The notes under the pieces are model-generated. The model saw only the letters and a list, made by a program, of their open reading frames with translations, ran no database searches and had not been told where the DNA came from. Shown here one piece after another: positions 11,972 to 22,620 of a DNA stretch of 64,000 nucleotides (the stretch's first letter is position 1; the number at the start of each line of letters is the position of its first letter). Source of the DNA: Daphnia carinata (lineage: Eukaryota; Arthropoda; Branchiopoda; Diplostraca; Daphniidae); NCBI RefSeq assembly GCF_022539665.2, contig NC_081331.1:5800501-5864500 (forward strand). Direction: 5' to 3'. Position numbers and translations under genes: made by a program.

Positions 11972-14461
11972 TTAAACTGAACCTCCATCTTTAAGAAATG
12001 CTGGCATTTGGATGAAATGATATTCATCCTTTCTATCAATCTTGCTAGTTTCATGGGCAATGTCTTCCGTTTTACATTTGCGAAATCGAATGTATTTTTT
12101 CAGGCTTACAATCGATTCCAGCGTTTGCCGCTGCTTTGGTTCTACGTTTTCTAACTTTTCATTTACTTTATCCTGGGCACATTTAACTACGCTTTCGAGA
12201 TCAGCATACGAGGGTTTTTCATTCAAATATGCTTCCCACAAAGCCTCACAGAGAGCTTGAATAAAAGAACTACCCAAATACTCTCTCACTTTACCGTTCT
12301 TGTATAATCGGTTGGCTTCGAAGCCGGCCAGAGTTGCTTTGATTGTTATGAAATCCATCAGTGGAGGATACTTCGTAAGTTTTTGTGGTGTCTCGCTTTC
12401 ACGGTTAGTATTAACTTCCATTCTTGGCGATTGGGCTATGGGAGGTGATTGCCCTTTACCTAGATAGAAGGAAAATCAAATCAAATTATTGCACGAAGGG
12501 TATTGATGAACTGAGAAATGTGAGTAGGTGAGTTACAAACCGAGTGCAAATAAAACGGTATTCCACATGTGGGAAATCAGCTTCGTAACGACGTGTGGCG
12601 AATGGCGAGAAGGATAAACTATATCCGTTTTGCTCTGGCTCAGTTCCCCCTGACAAGCCTGGACGATGAATATTTTGGGTTTGCCGTACAGACTGGGGCA
12701 CTTAGCTAAAGAGAACTCGTACTTAAGTTCATTAATATTAACGTAAAGACCATCGTAACACATGATTGTGTTCTCGGTTCCATGAGACAAAAGACATACA
12801 ACAAGGCAACCATAATCCTTCCAATTTTTTTTGGCCAGACTGTTGATATCGGATTTCAAATCAAACGATGCACTATTTTCAATAATTTTAATTTCGAAAC
12901 CCAATTCTTTAAATGCATCCTCTAACTTATCTCGGTCTTTGTCGCTCCCACCGCGGTTCTAGATTAAAACAACATAAAAGTAAATCAATAAAAATGATGG
13001 AGGATCAAATGGCGTTTGATAGTTGTTAGAATTTCCATCGTGGTACCTGTTTTTTATCTTGAAAAACCTGTTGGTTAAAGATAACACAAAGGCCAGGTTT
13101 CTTATATTTCTTATCACCTATCTTATAATCTTCGGAAGGGTTGTAATAAGGACTGCGAAGGACTTCTTCTAATTCTGGACGTTCACCCTCGTTGAACTTC
13201 AACATCGACTTGATAAGCTTTACTACGTTCTTGTTCTGATCGCTGAGAACGAACTCATGGTTTTTTTGATAGACGAAATACGTAGTATCTCGTATGTTGT
13301 CCCGACGCACTCCGTGATTGCCAAATGGATGTTTGGGTTCGTTGTTGCCCGTCCGTGCGGTTAGGACATAGTGATAGAAACAACCTAGAATGAAGACATC
13401 CAATTTTGTGCTGAGATCTTTTGTCTTATCCCCGCTTTCCGGTGCTTCCCATCCTTCTGATGCAGCAGATCCCGATTGCTTAATATCGTTCTCAGGGTCA
13501 TGCCTTCTGGTCAGACGAAAATCAGTTATTTTAACCACATATCGGCATGCACTGTTAACGGACGAATCCAATTTCTTAATAAGGAAGTTATTTGGCTTGA
13601 TGTTTCGGTGGATAAAGTTGTTTTCATGCAAATAATGGAGTCCTCTCGTTGCCTGTCGCAGGATTTCTTTCTCTGGCAAATCCAAGAGAATTTCTTGATC
13701 CAAACAGAATTTGTTGTTGAGCTCTCGATCCAAAAGATCTGCCACAGAACACAGGCACAGTTCTGTTGCAAGGTACCTGTGTAAATAATCAAAAAAGGTT
13801 TCAAAGTAAAGAATAAAAGGATAAATGCTGGTTGCTGATATACATATAGAACGAGTCCATTTCGTGAGCGAAAAAGCGGATAAAATTTTCGTGGGCTCCT
13901 AATTCCTTTAATATTCGACACTCCCGTTCAATTTCTTTCTTCTGATCTTTGCTGTGGTCTAACAATGTCTTTACGATGGCCACTGGAACATCGCAGTTGT
14001 AGTTGTAGAACCCTTTAACAATTTGTCTTTTGTTCCTTAATGAAGTTTTTTTTTTTTTATATTTTCTTCTCCTTCTGGATTGCCGGACAAATATAGAAAA
14101 ACGGGCTCTCCATTTTTGCTTTCAGTGTAAGCGTAGTAAAGATTACCATTATCCTCATGTTCTGCGACAAATAGAGAGAATTTCAAACAAGTGTTTTTAG
14201 TGATTAAACGTTTTTGGTTTCCCCCATGTCAGACGCAATCACAGGAAAATGAGACATACCGATATTTGGAATTTTCTCCTGAAGTGGAATGGGTAGCAAC
14301 GTTTCGTCGTCCGATTCAACCAGTGTTCCATCTCCTTGGCTTGGACTGGACTCCTGGAAATTGCGATCTAATCCTAATTGGCTGGTATCCGTAGCAGTAC
14401 TATTGGAGTTGTCAGCCTCCGTAGATAACACCCTGTGTCTTCTGAAGGTGCTCCGTTCCAT
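11972..14461 (-). pseudogene. Kinase-caspase fusion, copy A (frameshifted)
   Basis: Exons read on the minus strand are 14,461-14,260, 14,161-13,844, 13,776-13,047, 12,958-12,541 and 12,459-11,972. Exon 1 encodes a variable linker starting MERSTFRRHRV. Exons 2-3 encode an IRE1-like kinase (HRNIKPNNF and DFR motifs). Exons 3-5 encode a caspase with SHG and QACQG, and a p10 subunit with SSFIQALCE. Exon 2 breaks the frame in a run of 13 A (14,046-14,058 on the plus strand): the upstream frame reaches TAA just after it, and the kinase frame resumes in another phase. The total length (2,156 bases) is not divisible by three. Everything else, splice sites included, is intact, so the break may be recent, may be an assembly slip in the homopolymer, or may be bypassed by a start within exon 2. 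The 5' half matches copy D and the 3' half matches copy B. Confidence 0.8.
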
Positions 14462-16102
14462 TTTTTTGTTCCAGATGTACACACTGTTTGATGTCGTAAC
14501 ACAGTGTTTGATAAGTAGCCTGATTCTGTCCAAGTCGTTCTTCAACCACTCGTTGTGTCCGCTCACTGAACGTCTATAATATCAGATATATCCACGCATT
14601 TACATAAAACTTATGTGCAGAAAGTCGTTCGTTTTACTATCAGTGTAGTCTATAACACAATACGTTTTATCAGTAGTTAACAGATTAACCTTTTCACCTG
14701 TAGATATGAAATTATAGCTGGCGTTATCTGTCCTATCGGTTAACAACAACATTTGCTAGGTAAAAAAGCCATTTATTTATTCTTTTTTTCTTTTTTCTGC
14801 TGAAATCAAACAGTTCCTCCTTTTTTTTTTTGCTCCCCCCCCCCACCTTTGGTTTTCACTGGAAATTGAACGGATGACAGAAATTTATTATTTTTCAGAA
14901 CCCATCCCAATCGCCATAACGAAGAAGAAAATGTTCAGCTGCTTCGATATGTTAAGAAGAAGAAGAAAAAAAAGGATTTTTGAATTCTAGTTGTGAATTG
15001 AAAAGGTGCCAACAGACAGAAAGAAGAAGAAAATTCCATGGAATCGAATCCGGAATTGGACACGGGCAGCGGAGCCCAAAATTTCAATGGAGCGGAAAAC
15101 GTTTCGACACAGTTGTGCCGACACAACGAGGCGTTCAGGAGGAAAAACTTCTGGATTTTAATTAACAGCCTCCTTCCCCCTTTACCCCCCGTCTACATGC
15201 AAGCAATTTAGACATGGCTATAGTGTAGTAGTACACGAAAAGTTAGTAGCAGCGAAAAGTTTCGAAACTTTTGTGGATGCGAAAAACCGGATGGGGTCCC
15301 TGTCACATGTCACACAGCCAGCCCTTTAAGTTCTACATCGACCGAAATATAACAAGTCTATGAAAAAGGAGTCCATTTGAACAGATACACACGAACTAAA
15401 GGCTTCCGGCATCCGTTCCCCCCAAAAAAGGAAGGACGGAAAGAACACACGTGCTAACGGTGCCCAAACACAAAGAGTTTTTCCACATCCAAAACACGAA
15501 AAGGTAAAGACATGTCAAGTGATTCTCACATTCAATAACGTTTGAATGATGATGGCATTGTTGAATAAAAAAATTCCTAACCGAGAAACGTGATCGGTAA
15601 ATTAAAAGGAGCCCAAGACATTTCCGTCAGCCACAAAAGAAAAATGCCGACTGCAAATAAACAGAGGGAAACGGAAAGACTTATTTTTCGGTAGACACTC
15701 AAATTGGTATATTAAATAACTAGCTAGTAGAAAGAAAAAACTGTTAAAGCAAAAGGAAAAAAAAATGGGGGATTGAAAGTCTAATGATATACACAGTTGC
15801 AACAAGTCCTCCTCTTTGAATTGGGCATTCATTGTCTTCTTTTTTTTTGCTAAGCACCTGGATTCGTTGGCTTTGTTTTCTACATTTTTTGTGTTTCACG
15901 ATGCGCACGGCTTCACGTGATTATAGGGGAACTGCTGATGCGTTTGAACGATTGACACGACTAAAGACTTGCAAAGTATCAGTTCAATCTGACAAACCCC
16001 ACACACAGTAAAAAAAAAACGAGACTGTTCTGATCAGTCACACGATCGAGATTTTCAAGGCTGGCTAGAGACTATTTGTAAACACTTATTGTTTTAATTT
16101 AC
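14462..16102. other. 5' flank of copy A and duplicated glypican intron 1 sequence
   Basis: The stretch 14,462-14,769 is the upstream flank of copy A and closely matches the flank of copy D (30,749-31,055). From 14,770 the sequence is the second copy of glypican intron 1 (compare 6,215 onward). No gene seen. If the distal glypican exon 1 is used, this becomes part of its intron. Confidence 0.6.
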
Positions 16103-16289
16103 CTGCTGCAATGGGAAGTGTGGATTGTGGCACGTCTCGGTCGGGCAATCCTCTGGCACGATAAGCTGAACGAACCGATGAACAGGTCACGTTGTTACTG
16201 GGTGATGTTGGCTGGGAGGCGTTAACGATGGTGAACCAAATCAGCAACAGGAGCCATCGGTGAGGAAAGAAAACTAAAGGGGAAGCCAT
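16103..16289 (-). CDS. Glypican exon 1, distal duplicate
   Basis: This is a second 187-base signal-peptide exon, ATG at 16,289, starting MASPLVFFPHRW, with the same hydrophobic core and NNVTCSSVRSAYRARG. The donor GTAAATT and phase 1 are preserved, so it can splice to exon 2 at 195-383 over about 15.7 kb. It differs from the proximal exon in only a few residues (for example ISHRW/FPHRW and ASLPT/ASQPT), and all are compatible with function. It could serve as an alternative first exon with its own promoter, or be a non-functional passenger of the duplication. The PVVCE gene and kinase-caspase copy A lie between it and the rest of the glypican gene. Confidence 0.65.
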
Positions 16290-17506
16290 TTTCACTTTTG
16301 GTGGTTGATGAAAACTTGTTGCTCTTTTTTCGACTTTTGGCACGATGCGCCTCCAACGGCGTGGCGAGAAGAATGGCCGCTGTTTTTGTTTTTTTTATTT
16401 CAAATATTAAAATAGAAAAACCACGAGGAAATGTGTGTTTTTAACTTTTATTTCTTTTTTTTCTAATTTTCTTCCACCTTCTTTTTTCGACGGCCTTGGA
16501 ATGTTTTCGAGATGGAAATTTACACAAATCACTCCCGGCTGCTGGACGGATGAATCACCATCGTTATTTTGTTGTTTTCTGAACTTTTCGATGGCTCTCT
16601 CTCAAAACGACCCAGAATAGAACACACGAAGGGTTAAAAATTGATAACGGAATTTGCATACTGCCGACCAAAACGGAGACGATTGAAACCAAATTTCTTG
16701 TTAAAACTTGACTTGCAGCAACGAGGAGGAGAAAACAGAATACGAACAGGCGAGGAGAGACAGGACGCACATGCGAACCGATCGTTACTTGACTCTCGAC
16801 TGATTCGACTCGGAACTTTAGCAGCCAAACCAAGAAGTCTCTCCTCCCCTTACCTTCGTCGCTATCCAAACGACAACAGCACCAAAAAGAATACGCGCGT
16901 CAATGGCGCCAGGCTCTAATGCCTCTAAGGTTTGGAGGAGTGAGCAAAATACGCAAAGAAATTGATTCGTTTACGACATCTAGCGATCGCTTTGAAAGTA
17001 CGGCGCAAAAAACCTTGTCTTTTTTTTTCTTTGTTTTTCTAACAACGAGCTTGCAGCTTACCCTTCTTATGAAAATCTTGCATTTCTGTTTTTATTATAG
17101 TGAGCTTAAACTATTTCGTTTCATGATGCCAATTAAATTGAATTTCATAACAAGTATAATCAGTTTCACTATAAGTCGTCAGCCTGATCAACAAGTGGTC
17201 GGCCGAAACACATTGGCGGCTCGATATTCAGCGTTGAGGTAATCATTTCAGTTATATTTTCTAATTTCACATGGAATATAAGGAAAACTAGTATTTGAAA
17301 TGCATCTGAAAAAAAAATACTGAACGCGAAAACATAAAAGTTAATGCCACAATTTTGAAATTGAATTTTTAAAATCAAAATTTCGAGTTGAAACGACAAC
17401 GAAAACGGAGTTCGTCATGAGATAGGGGCAGAGCAAGCTAAGCCGAATTTTATCGATATTTTCCTGACTTTAAAGCTCGTCACCAGCGACTTGCAAGTTA
17501 TCGAAA
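16290..17506. other. Divergent upstream region, duplicate
   Basis: This is the counterpart of 7,742-8,974, between the distal glypican exon 1 and the second PVVCE gene. It is strongly similar to the first copy apart from small indels and contains no recognisable gene. Confidence 0.4.
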
Positions 17507-19231
17507 ATGCCTATCAATACTTCATTTCCAATTCCCAAACCTCTCCCAGGATTGAAGAAAGCTTTTCCAAGTGTATCACCGCGTGTCAACTCTTTCAGAG
17601 ACCGCAAAGCTGTTTCCAAGTTACTATCCACTTCTGCGGTTCCTGAAAGTTCCGGCAACGGTTCTAAATCTACCAACGTAAGCCAATCCCCGAGATCGCG
17701 TACTCATCACGATTCCTCTGGTGTTTCAGCTTGCCTCAAACCTGCCAACCCAGAAAAAGTGGAAGTTAAATCGAAAGTACCAACACAAAAGCCGGTTGTT
17801 TCCAAAGCACCGGTGACACGGAAGAACACCATCCGGGCAGATAGCGCAGTTGTGGTGAAATCCCCTCCAGAAGACTGTGTGCGCCAACCTTTCCGGGCCA
17901 AACCTGCTCCTTCAAGCACCTACAAACCACCAAAGGATGGCTCGGCAGTTAAACAAGGACTTCAACGACCGGCCAAAAAAGACGCGGCCAAATCACCGCA
18001 GCCAGAACAGGTGAAACCCGTACCTTTCCGTGCTCGACCTGTTCCTGCTAGCACATACAAGCCGTCTTTCCAACCAACGGTACGCAAAATCAACAAGGTC
18101 GTTATCAAAACGGAACAAGACCCCGTGGAAATTGTCAACGAGCCCACAATCGCAAATGAAGTGGAAATTGCTGAGCCGACCCACGAACCTGTTTGCTGCG
18201 AAGCATCGAAGGTTTGTGAAACAGGGGCTTGTGAACCGGTGGTTTCTGAACCGGTGGTTTGTGAACCGATGGTTTCTGAACCCGTGGTTTGTGAACCGGT
18301 AGTTTGTGAACCGGGGGTTTCTGAATCGGTGCCCGTGGTTTGCGATAAATTGGCTAACGTCCATGCCCGAAAAGTGCGGAGGAGAAAACCTAACAAGGCT
18401 GAATGGAATGCGTCGTACCAACGTAGATTGGCCAAGAGGGTGGCCGAGAGAGCCGACAGGGCCGCTCAAGAGCAACAAGCAGCTCTCACAGAAGTATCCG
18501 AGAAGAAGGACTTGGTTACGGGAGAAGATACGAGTGAAAAGGAACCCGTGGTTTGTGAGCCGGTGCTTTGTGAGCCAGTGGTTTGTGAACCGGTGGCCGC
18601 ATTGGCTGAAGCAAGCACCTTGAAAGTAAACGCGCGTCCACTTTTACCTCGACATCCGCAAGGGCCGGGCGTGCCACCTTTTCTGCCAAAGGCGTTTATC
18701 AAGGACTGCCTAAGACCTTATGTCCCTCAGCATTGGGACCAGTACACCCAACCACCTGATTACGGTAACCTTTGCGATGCAAATGGCACGTACTTTCGGG
18801 ACATATTCATGGCCAACTATCACTGCGTTCGCATGGCTGAAAATAATTTCTACCAATACTTCCGTAAACATGATGTTGGTGATGGAGCTGTGCGAAGACA
18901 AGCTGACGTCCAAGGCAATGACGACGTCGTGGACCCGATTTCAGCTTCCATCGAAGAGGTTGGGTTACCTGAATCGACGTGCACTGCTGTTGTAGAAGAA
19001 CGTTTACCTGTTGACACCCAATATGAATCCGACGTTTATGTTTCTTCTGTTCAACGTGAGAGGTCGGCTGATAGGACTGCTAAATCAGCTACAAATGTCC
19101 CTGATCATGGACAACAAGAAGAGACCACAAGGAAGAGACCACGAAATGCGGCCTACCGACGTAGATTGGCCAGGCGAGCTCAAGAGAGAGCAGAAAGAGC
19201 TGCAATGGAAGCAGAGAAGCAGGTGGCTTAG
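17507..19231 (+). CDS. Unrecognised PVVCE-repeat protein, copy 2 (574 aa)
   Basis: This intact single-exon frame of 574 codons is a paralogue of 8,975-10,948. It has the same Pro/Lys-rich N terminus (MPINTSFPIPKPLPG). PVVCE-like blocks lie at about residues 234-280 and 346-363. The unique region is at about 377-473 (RPLLPRHPQG, PDYGNLCDANGT, NFYQYFRKHD) and the C terminus is Arg/Ala-rich (YRRRLARRAQERAERAAM). It lacks one YQRRLARR module that copy 1 has, has fewer PVVCE units, and ends AEKQVA, a few residues beyond copy 1. Indels between the copies are multiples of three, as expected for a protein under constraint. Function unknown. It lies tail to tail with kinase-caspase copy B. Confidence 0.75.
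   Translation: MPINTSFPIPKPLPGLKKAFPSVSPRVNSFRDRKAVSKLLSTSAVPESSGNGSKSTNVSQSPRSRTHHDSSGVSACLKPANPEKVEVKSKVPTQKPVVSKAPVTRKNTIRADSAVVVKSPPEDCVRQPFRAKPAPSSTYKPPKDGSAVKQGLQRPAKKDAAKSPQPEQVKPVPFRARPVPASTYKPSFQPTVRKINKVVIKTEQDPVEIVNEPTIANEVEIAEPTHEPVCCEASKVCETGACEPVVSEPVVCEPMVSEPVVCEPVVCEPGVSESVPVVCDKLANVHARKVRRRKPNKAEWNASYQRRLAKRVAERADRAAQEQQAALTEVSEKKDLVTGEDTSEKEPVVCEPVLCEPVVCEPVAALAEASTLKVNARPLLPRHPQGPGVPPFLPKAFIKDCLRPYVPQHWDQYTQPPDYGNLCDANGTYFRDIFMANYHCVRMAENNFYQYFRKHDVGDGAVRRQADVQGNDDVVDPISASIEEVGLPESTCTAVVEERLPVDTQYESDVYVSSVQRERSADRTAKSATNVPDHGQQEETTRKRPRNAAYRRRLARRAQERAERAAMEAEKQVA
18546..18596 (+). repeat. 15-base coding minisatellite (PVVCE), short block
   Basis: About three units encode PVVCE, PVLCE and PVVCE. 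This is the orthologous position of the 12-unit block in copy 1 of the gene. Confidence 0.75.
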
Positions 19232-20235
19232 GCTGCAGTGCCCCAAGTGCCTCAGAGTCATTAACTTTCCATTTTCAACACAATGTGTATCAAAATTCTC
19301 AAGTTTAACCTTTTCTTCGGCTTTTCTTTAATTCTAAATTTGTAAAGATGTCCTTCCCCATTAGCAACCAAAGGAACTGGGAGGTGAACCCGTAAACGGA
19401 GTTGTTGTTGTCGTATGTGGGGGCTAACCTATTAATGTTTTCTTTCTGTTTCAATTGTCTTCTTCACGGCACAAGCTTGCGGTGCAAGTGACGGGATGGT
19501 GAGCAATATTGCCATCTCTCACTAGCACGCACTCGCCCGAAGAAGACCATCACGAGAGTTGATTGTCTCGTGATGTTGGCAGAAGTTAACAAGTTGTCCC
19601 TCACGAGAGTTGATTGTCTCGTGATGGTGGCAGAGTTAATAGGTTGTCCCTCACCTCTGCAACAATGCGCAATTACCTTTACGGGGGAATTTTTCCTTAA
19701 ATGAGCCAATCAGTTCTGGAAGTGCGCTGCTATGGAGACATCTGAGCAAGTATTCTTCTCCTTTTTTCCTCTTTTTTCCTTATTCTTTTGCTGTTGTTTC
19801 TGTTCGGCTTGTCATGTTGTTAATTTACTGTTCTGTCAGTTGATTACGGCTTGTCATATTGTTAATTTACTGTTCTGCCAGTTGATTACAAACAAAATTT
19901 TAAATCAATTTATTACCTTTGTTTTCTTTATTAATAATTGGATTTCAATCCAGTTCGTGCGTTGTTCAGGGTTATCCGCTAAGTATTTCCAAATTATTGC
20001 ACTTTATTCGGTCAGAAGCTCCACAGTTATCAAGCAAAGGCAGTATGGGCGAATACATTGGATGTCTTGTTCCCAGTTTTCTTCCCCAAATATTCATTAG
20101 ACAAAGCTAGATAGCACAAAGCAAGAGATATTACAGATGGCAATTTTATAATGGCAGAACAATTTAAACAGGCAAGATTAGTTCACAACGATTTGGATCT
20201 CCTGTTGTTTTACTACTGGGCATTACATGCCAAAT
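19232..20235. other. Intergenic, duplicate of 10,949-11,971
   Basis: This interval holds the second copy of the 51-base hairpin repeats (about 19,551-19,623) and the shared 3' flank of the kinase-caspase unit. From about 19,724 it is almost identical to 11,460 onward. No gene seen. Confidence 0.6.
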
Positions 20236-22620
20236 TTAAACTGAACCTCCATCTTTAAGAAATGCTGGCATTTGGATGAAATGATATTCATCCTTTCTAT
20301 CAATCTTGCTAGTTTCATGGGCAATGTCTTCCGTTTTACATTTGCGAAATCGAATGTATTTTTTCAGGCTTACAATCGATTCCAGCGTTTGCCGCTGCTT
20401 TGGTTCTACGTTTTCTAACTTTTCATTTACTTTATCCTGGGCACATTTAACTACGCTTTCGAGATCAGCATACGAGGGTTTTTCATTCAAATATGCTTCC
20501 CACAAAGCCTCACAGAGAGCTTGAATAAAAGAACTACCCAAATACTCTCTCACTTTACCGTTCTTGTATAATCGGTTGGCTTCGAAGCCGGCCAGAGTTG
20601 CTTTGATTGTTATGAAATCCATCAGTGGAGGATACTTCGTAAGTTTTTGTGGTGTCTCGCTTTCACGGTTAGTATTAACTTCCATTCTTGGCGATTGGGC
20701 TATGGAAGGTGATTGCCATTTACCTAGATAGAAGGAAAATCAAATCAAATTATTTGGCACGAAGGGTATTGATGAACTACGAAATGTGAGTAGATGAGTT
20801 ACAAACCGAGAGCAAATAAAACGGTATCACAAATGTGGGAAAGCAGCTTCGTAGCGGCGTGTGACGAATTGCGAGAAGGATAAACTATATCCGTTTCGCT
20901 CTGACTCAGTTCCCCCTGACAAGCCTGAACGATGAATATTTTTGGTTTGCCGTACAGATTGGGGCACTTAGCCAAAGAGAACTCGTACTTAAGTTCATTA
21001 ATATTAACGTAAAGACCATCGTAACACATGATCTCGTTCTCGATTCCATGAGATAAAAAACATACAACAAGGCAACCATAATCCTTCCAATCTCTTTTGG
21101 CCAGATCCTTGATATCGGATTTCAAATCAAACGATGCACTATTTTCAATAATTTCAATTTTGAAACCCAATTTTTTAAACGTCTTCTCTAACTTATCACG
21201 GTCCTTGTCGCTCCCACCGCGGTTCTAGATTAAAACAAAATAAAAGTAAATCAATAAAAATGATGGAGGATCAATTGGCGTTGATAGTTATTAGAACTTC
21301 CATTGTGATACCTGTGTTTTATCATGAAAAACCTGCTGGTTAAAGATAACACAAAGGCCAGGTTTCTTATATTTCTTATCACCTATCTTATAATCTTCGG
21401 AAGGGTTGTAATAAGGACTGCGAAGGACTTCTTCTAATTCTGGACGTTCACCCTCGTTGAACTTCAACATCGACTTGATAAGCTTTACTACGTTCTTGTT
21501 CTGATCGCTGAGAACTAACTCATGGTTTTTTTGATAGACGAAATACGTAGTATCTCGTATGTTGTCCCGACGCACTCCGTGATTGCCAAATGGATGTTTG
21601 GGTTCGTTGTTGCCCGTCCGTGCGGTTAGGACATAGTGATAGAAACAACCTAGAATGAAGACATCCAATTTTGTGCTGAGATCTTTTGTCTTATCCCCGC
21701 TTTCCGGTGCTTCCCATCCTTCTGATGCAGCAGATCCCGATAGCTTAATATCGTTCTCAGGGTCATGCCTTCTGGTCAGACGAAAATCAGTTATTTTAAC
21801 CACATATCGGCATGCACTGTTCACGGACGAATCCAATTTCTTAATAAGGAAGTTATTTGGCTTGATGTTTCGGTGGACAAAGTTGTTTTCATGCAAATAC
21901 TGGAGTCCTCTCGTTGCCTGTCGCAGGATTTCTTTCTCTGGTAAATCCGAGAGAATTTCTTTATTCATCAGGAATTTATTTTTGAGCTTTCGATCCAAAA
22001 GTTCTGCCACAGAACACAGACACAGTTCTAGTGCAAGGTACCTGTGTAAATAATCAAGAAGGCTTTCAAAGTAAAGAATAAAAGAACAAACGCAGGTTGC
22101 TGATTCATACACAAAGTCCGGGCTCATTTCGTGAGTAGAATAGCGGATAAAATTTTCGTGCGCTTTTAGTTCTTTCAATATTCGAACCTCTCGTCCAATT
22201 TCTTTCTTCTGCTCGTTGGTGGACACTGGCAATTTTACGATGGCTACTTGAACATCGCAGTTGTAGTTGTAGAACCCTTTCATAATTACTCTCCTTTTCT
22301 CTCCCAAACATTGAGGAACTTGGCTTCCATCTTTTAGAATGTATCCTCTGAAAAGTTCACCATTATCTAAAGAGAAAATTTCAAACAAGTTTTTTAGTGA
22401 TTAAACGTCTTTTGGTTTCCTCCACGTCAAAAAAAATCACAGAAAAGTGAGACGAACCGACAATTGGAGTTTCCTCCTTAAGTAAGGGTATGTCTTCGTC
22501 TTTCAATTCAACCGGTGTTTCATCTCGTGGGGTTGGGCTGGGCTCTTGGATATTGCGCTCTAGCGTTACTCGGTTGGCCGTCGCAGCATTCTCAGAGCTG
22601 TCACCTTGCGCAGCAAACAT
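20236..22620 (-). CDS. IRE1-like pseudokinase-caspase fusion, copy B (684 aa)
   Basis: Exons read on the minus strand are 22,620-22,458, 22,366-22,111, 22,041-21,312, 21,224-20,807 and 20,723-20,236. The sum is 2,055 bases with no internal stop. Residues 1-54 are a polar linker (MFAAQGDSSENAA). About 55-360 are a kinase domain of the IRE1/RNase L group: ENFIRY after a conserved Glu helix, LALELC hinge, HRN at 196-198 in place of HRD, DFR at 225-227 in place of DFG, WEAPE, DVFILGC, HPFG. From about 366 a caspase follows: GLCVIFNQQ, NRGGSDKD, SHG with His about 442, QACQG with Cys about 485. The p10 part has FIQALCE and ends at a TAA-type stop. No KEN nuclease, signal peptide or membrane span is present. 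Known caspases cut after Asp, and the S1 arginines (NRGGSD and EANR) are kept. The role is inferred only: a caspase gated by a pseudokinase. The start is the Met conserved with copies C and E. Confidence 0.9.

Larger units (their letters stand above)
6215..14769. repeat. Segmental tandem duplication, unit 1
   Basis: This is the left unit of an 8.5-kb direct duplication. It aligns with the sequence beginning near 14,770. The coordinate offset drifts from about 8,556 at the left edge to 8,548 at glypican exon 1, 8,532 at the PVVCE gene and 8,265 in the kinase-caspase gene. It carries glypican exon 1, the PVVCE-repeat gene and kinase-caspase copy A. The junction to unit 2 is near 14,765-14,770, where the 5' flank of copy A breaks off at AAAAAAGCC and glypican intron sequence ATTTATTTATT resumes. 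Edges are read by eye, accurate to about 10 bases. Confidence 0.85.
14770..22620. repeat. Segmental tandem duplication, unit 2
   Basis: This is the right unit of the duplication, carrying the distal glypican exon 1, the second PVVCE-repeat gene and kinase-caspase copy B. Close similarity to unit 1 runs unbroken from 14,770 to about 21,945, inside exon 3 of copy B. Beyond that point copies A and B differ clearly, because the 5' half of copy A is of copy-D type. The right edge given here is the start codon of copy B and is nominal. Confidence 0.75.

Noticed and set aside
14462-14566. In-frame upstream extension of copy A (GHNEWLKNDLDRIRLLIKHC)
   Set aside because: It has no ATG, and the same stretch carries stops or frame changes in copies C, D and E, so it is most likely 5' untranslated.
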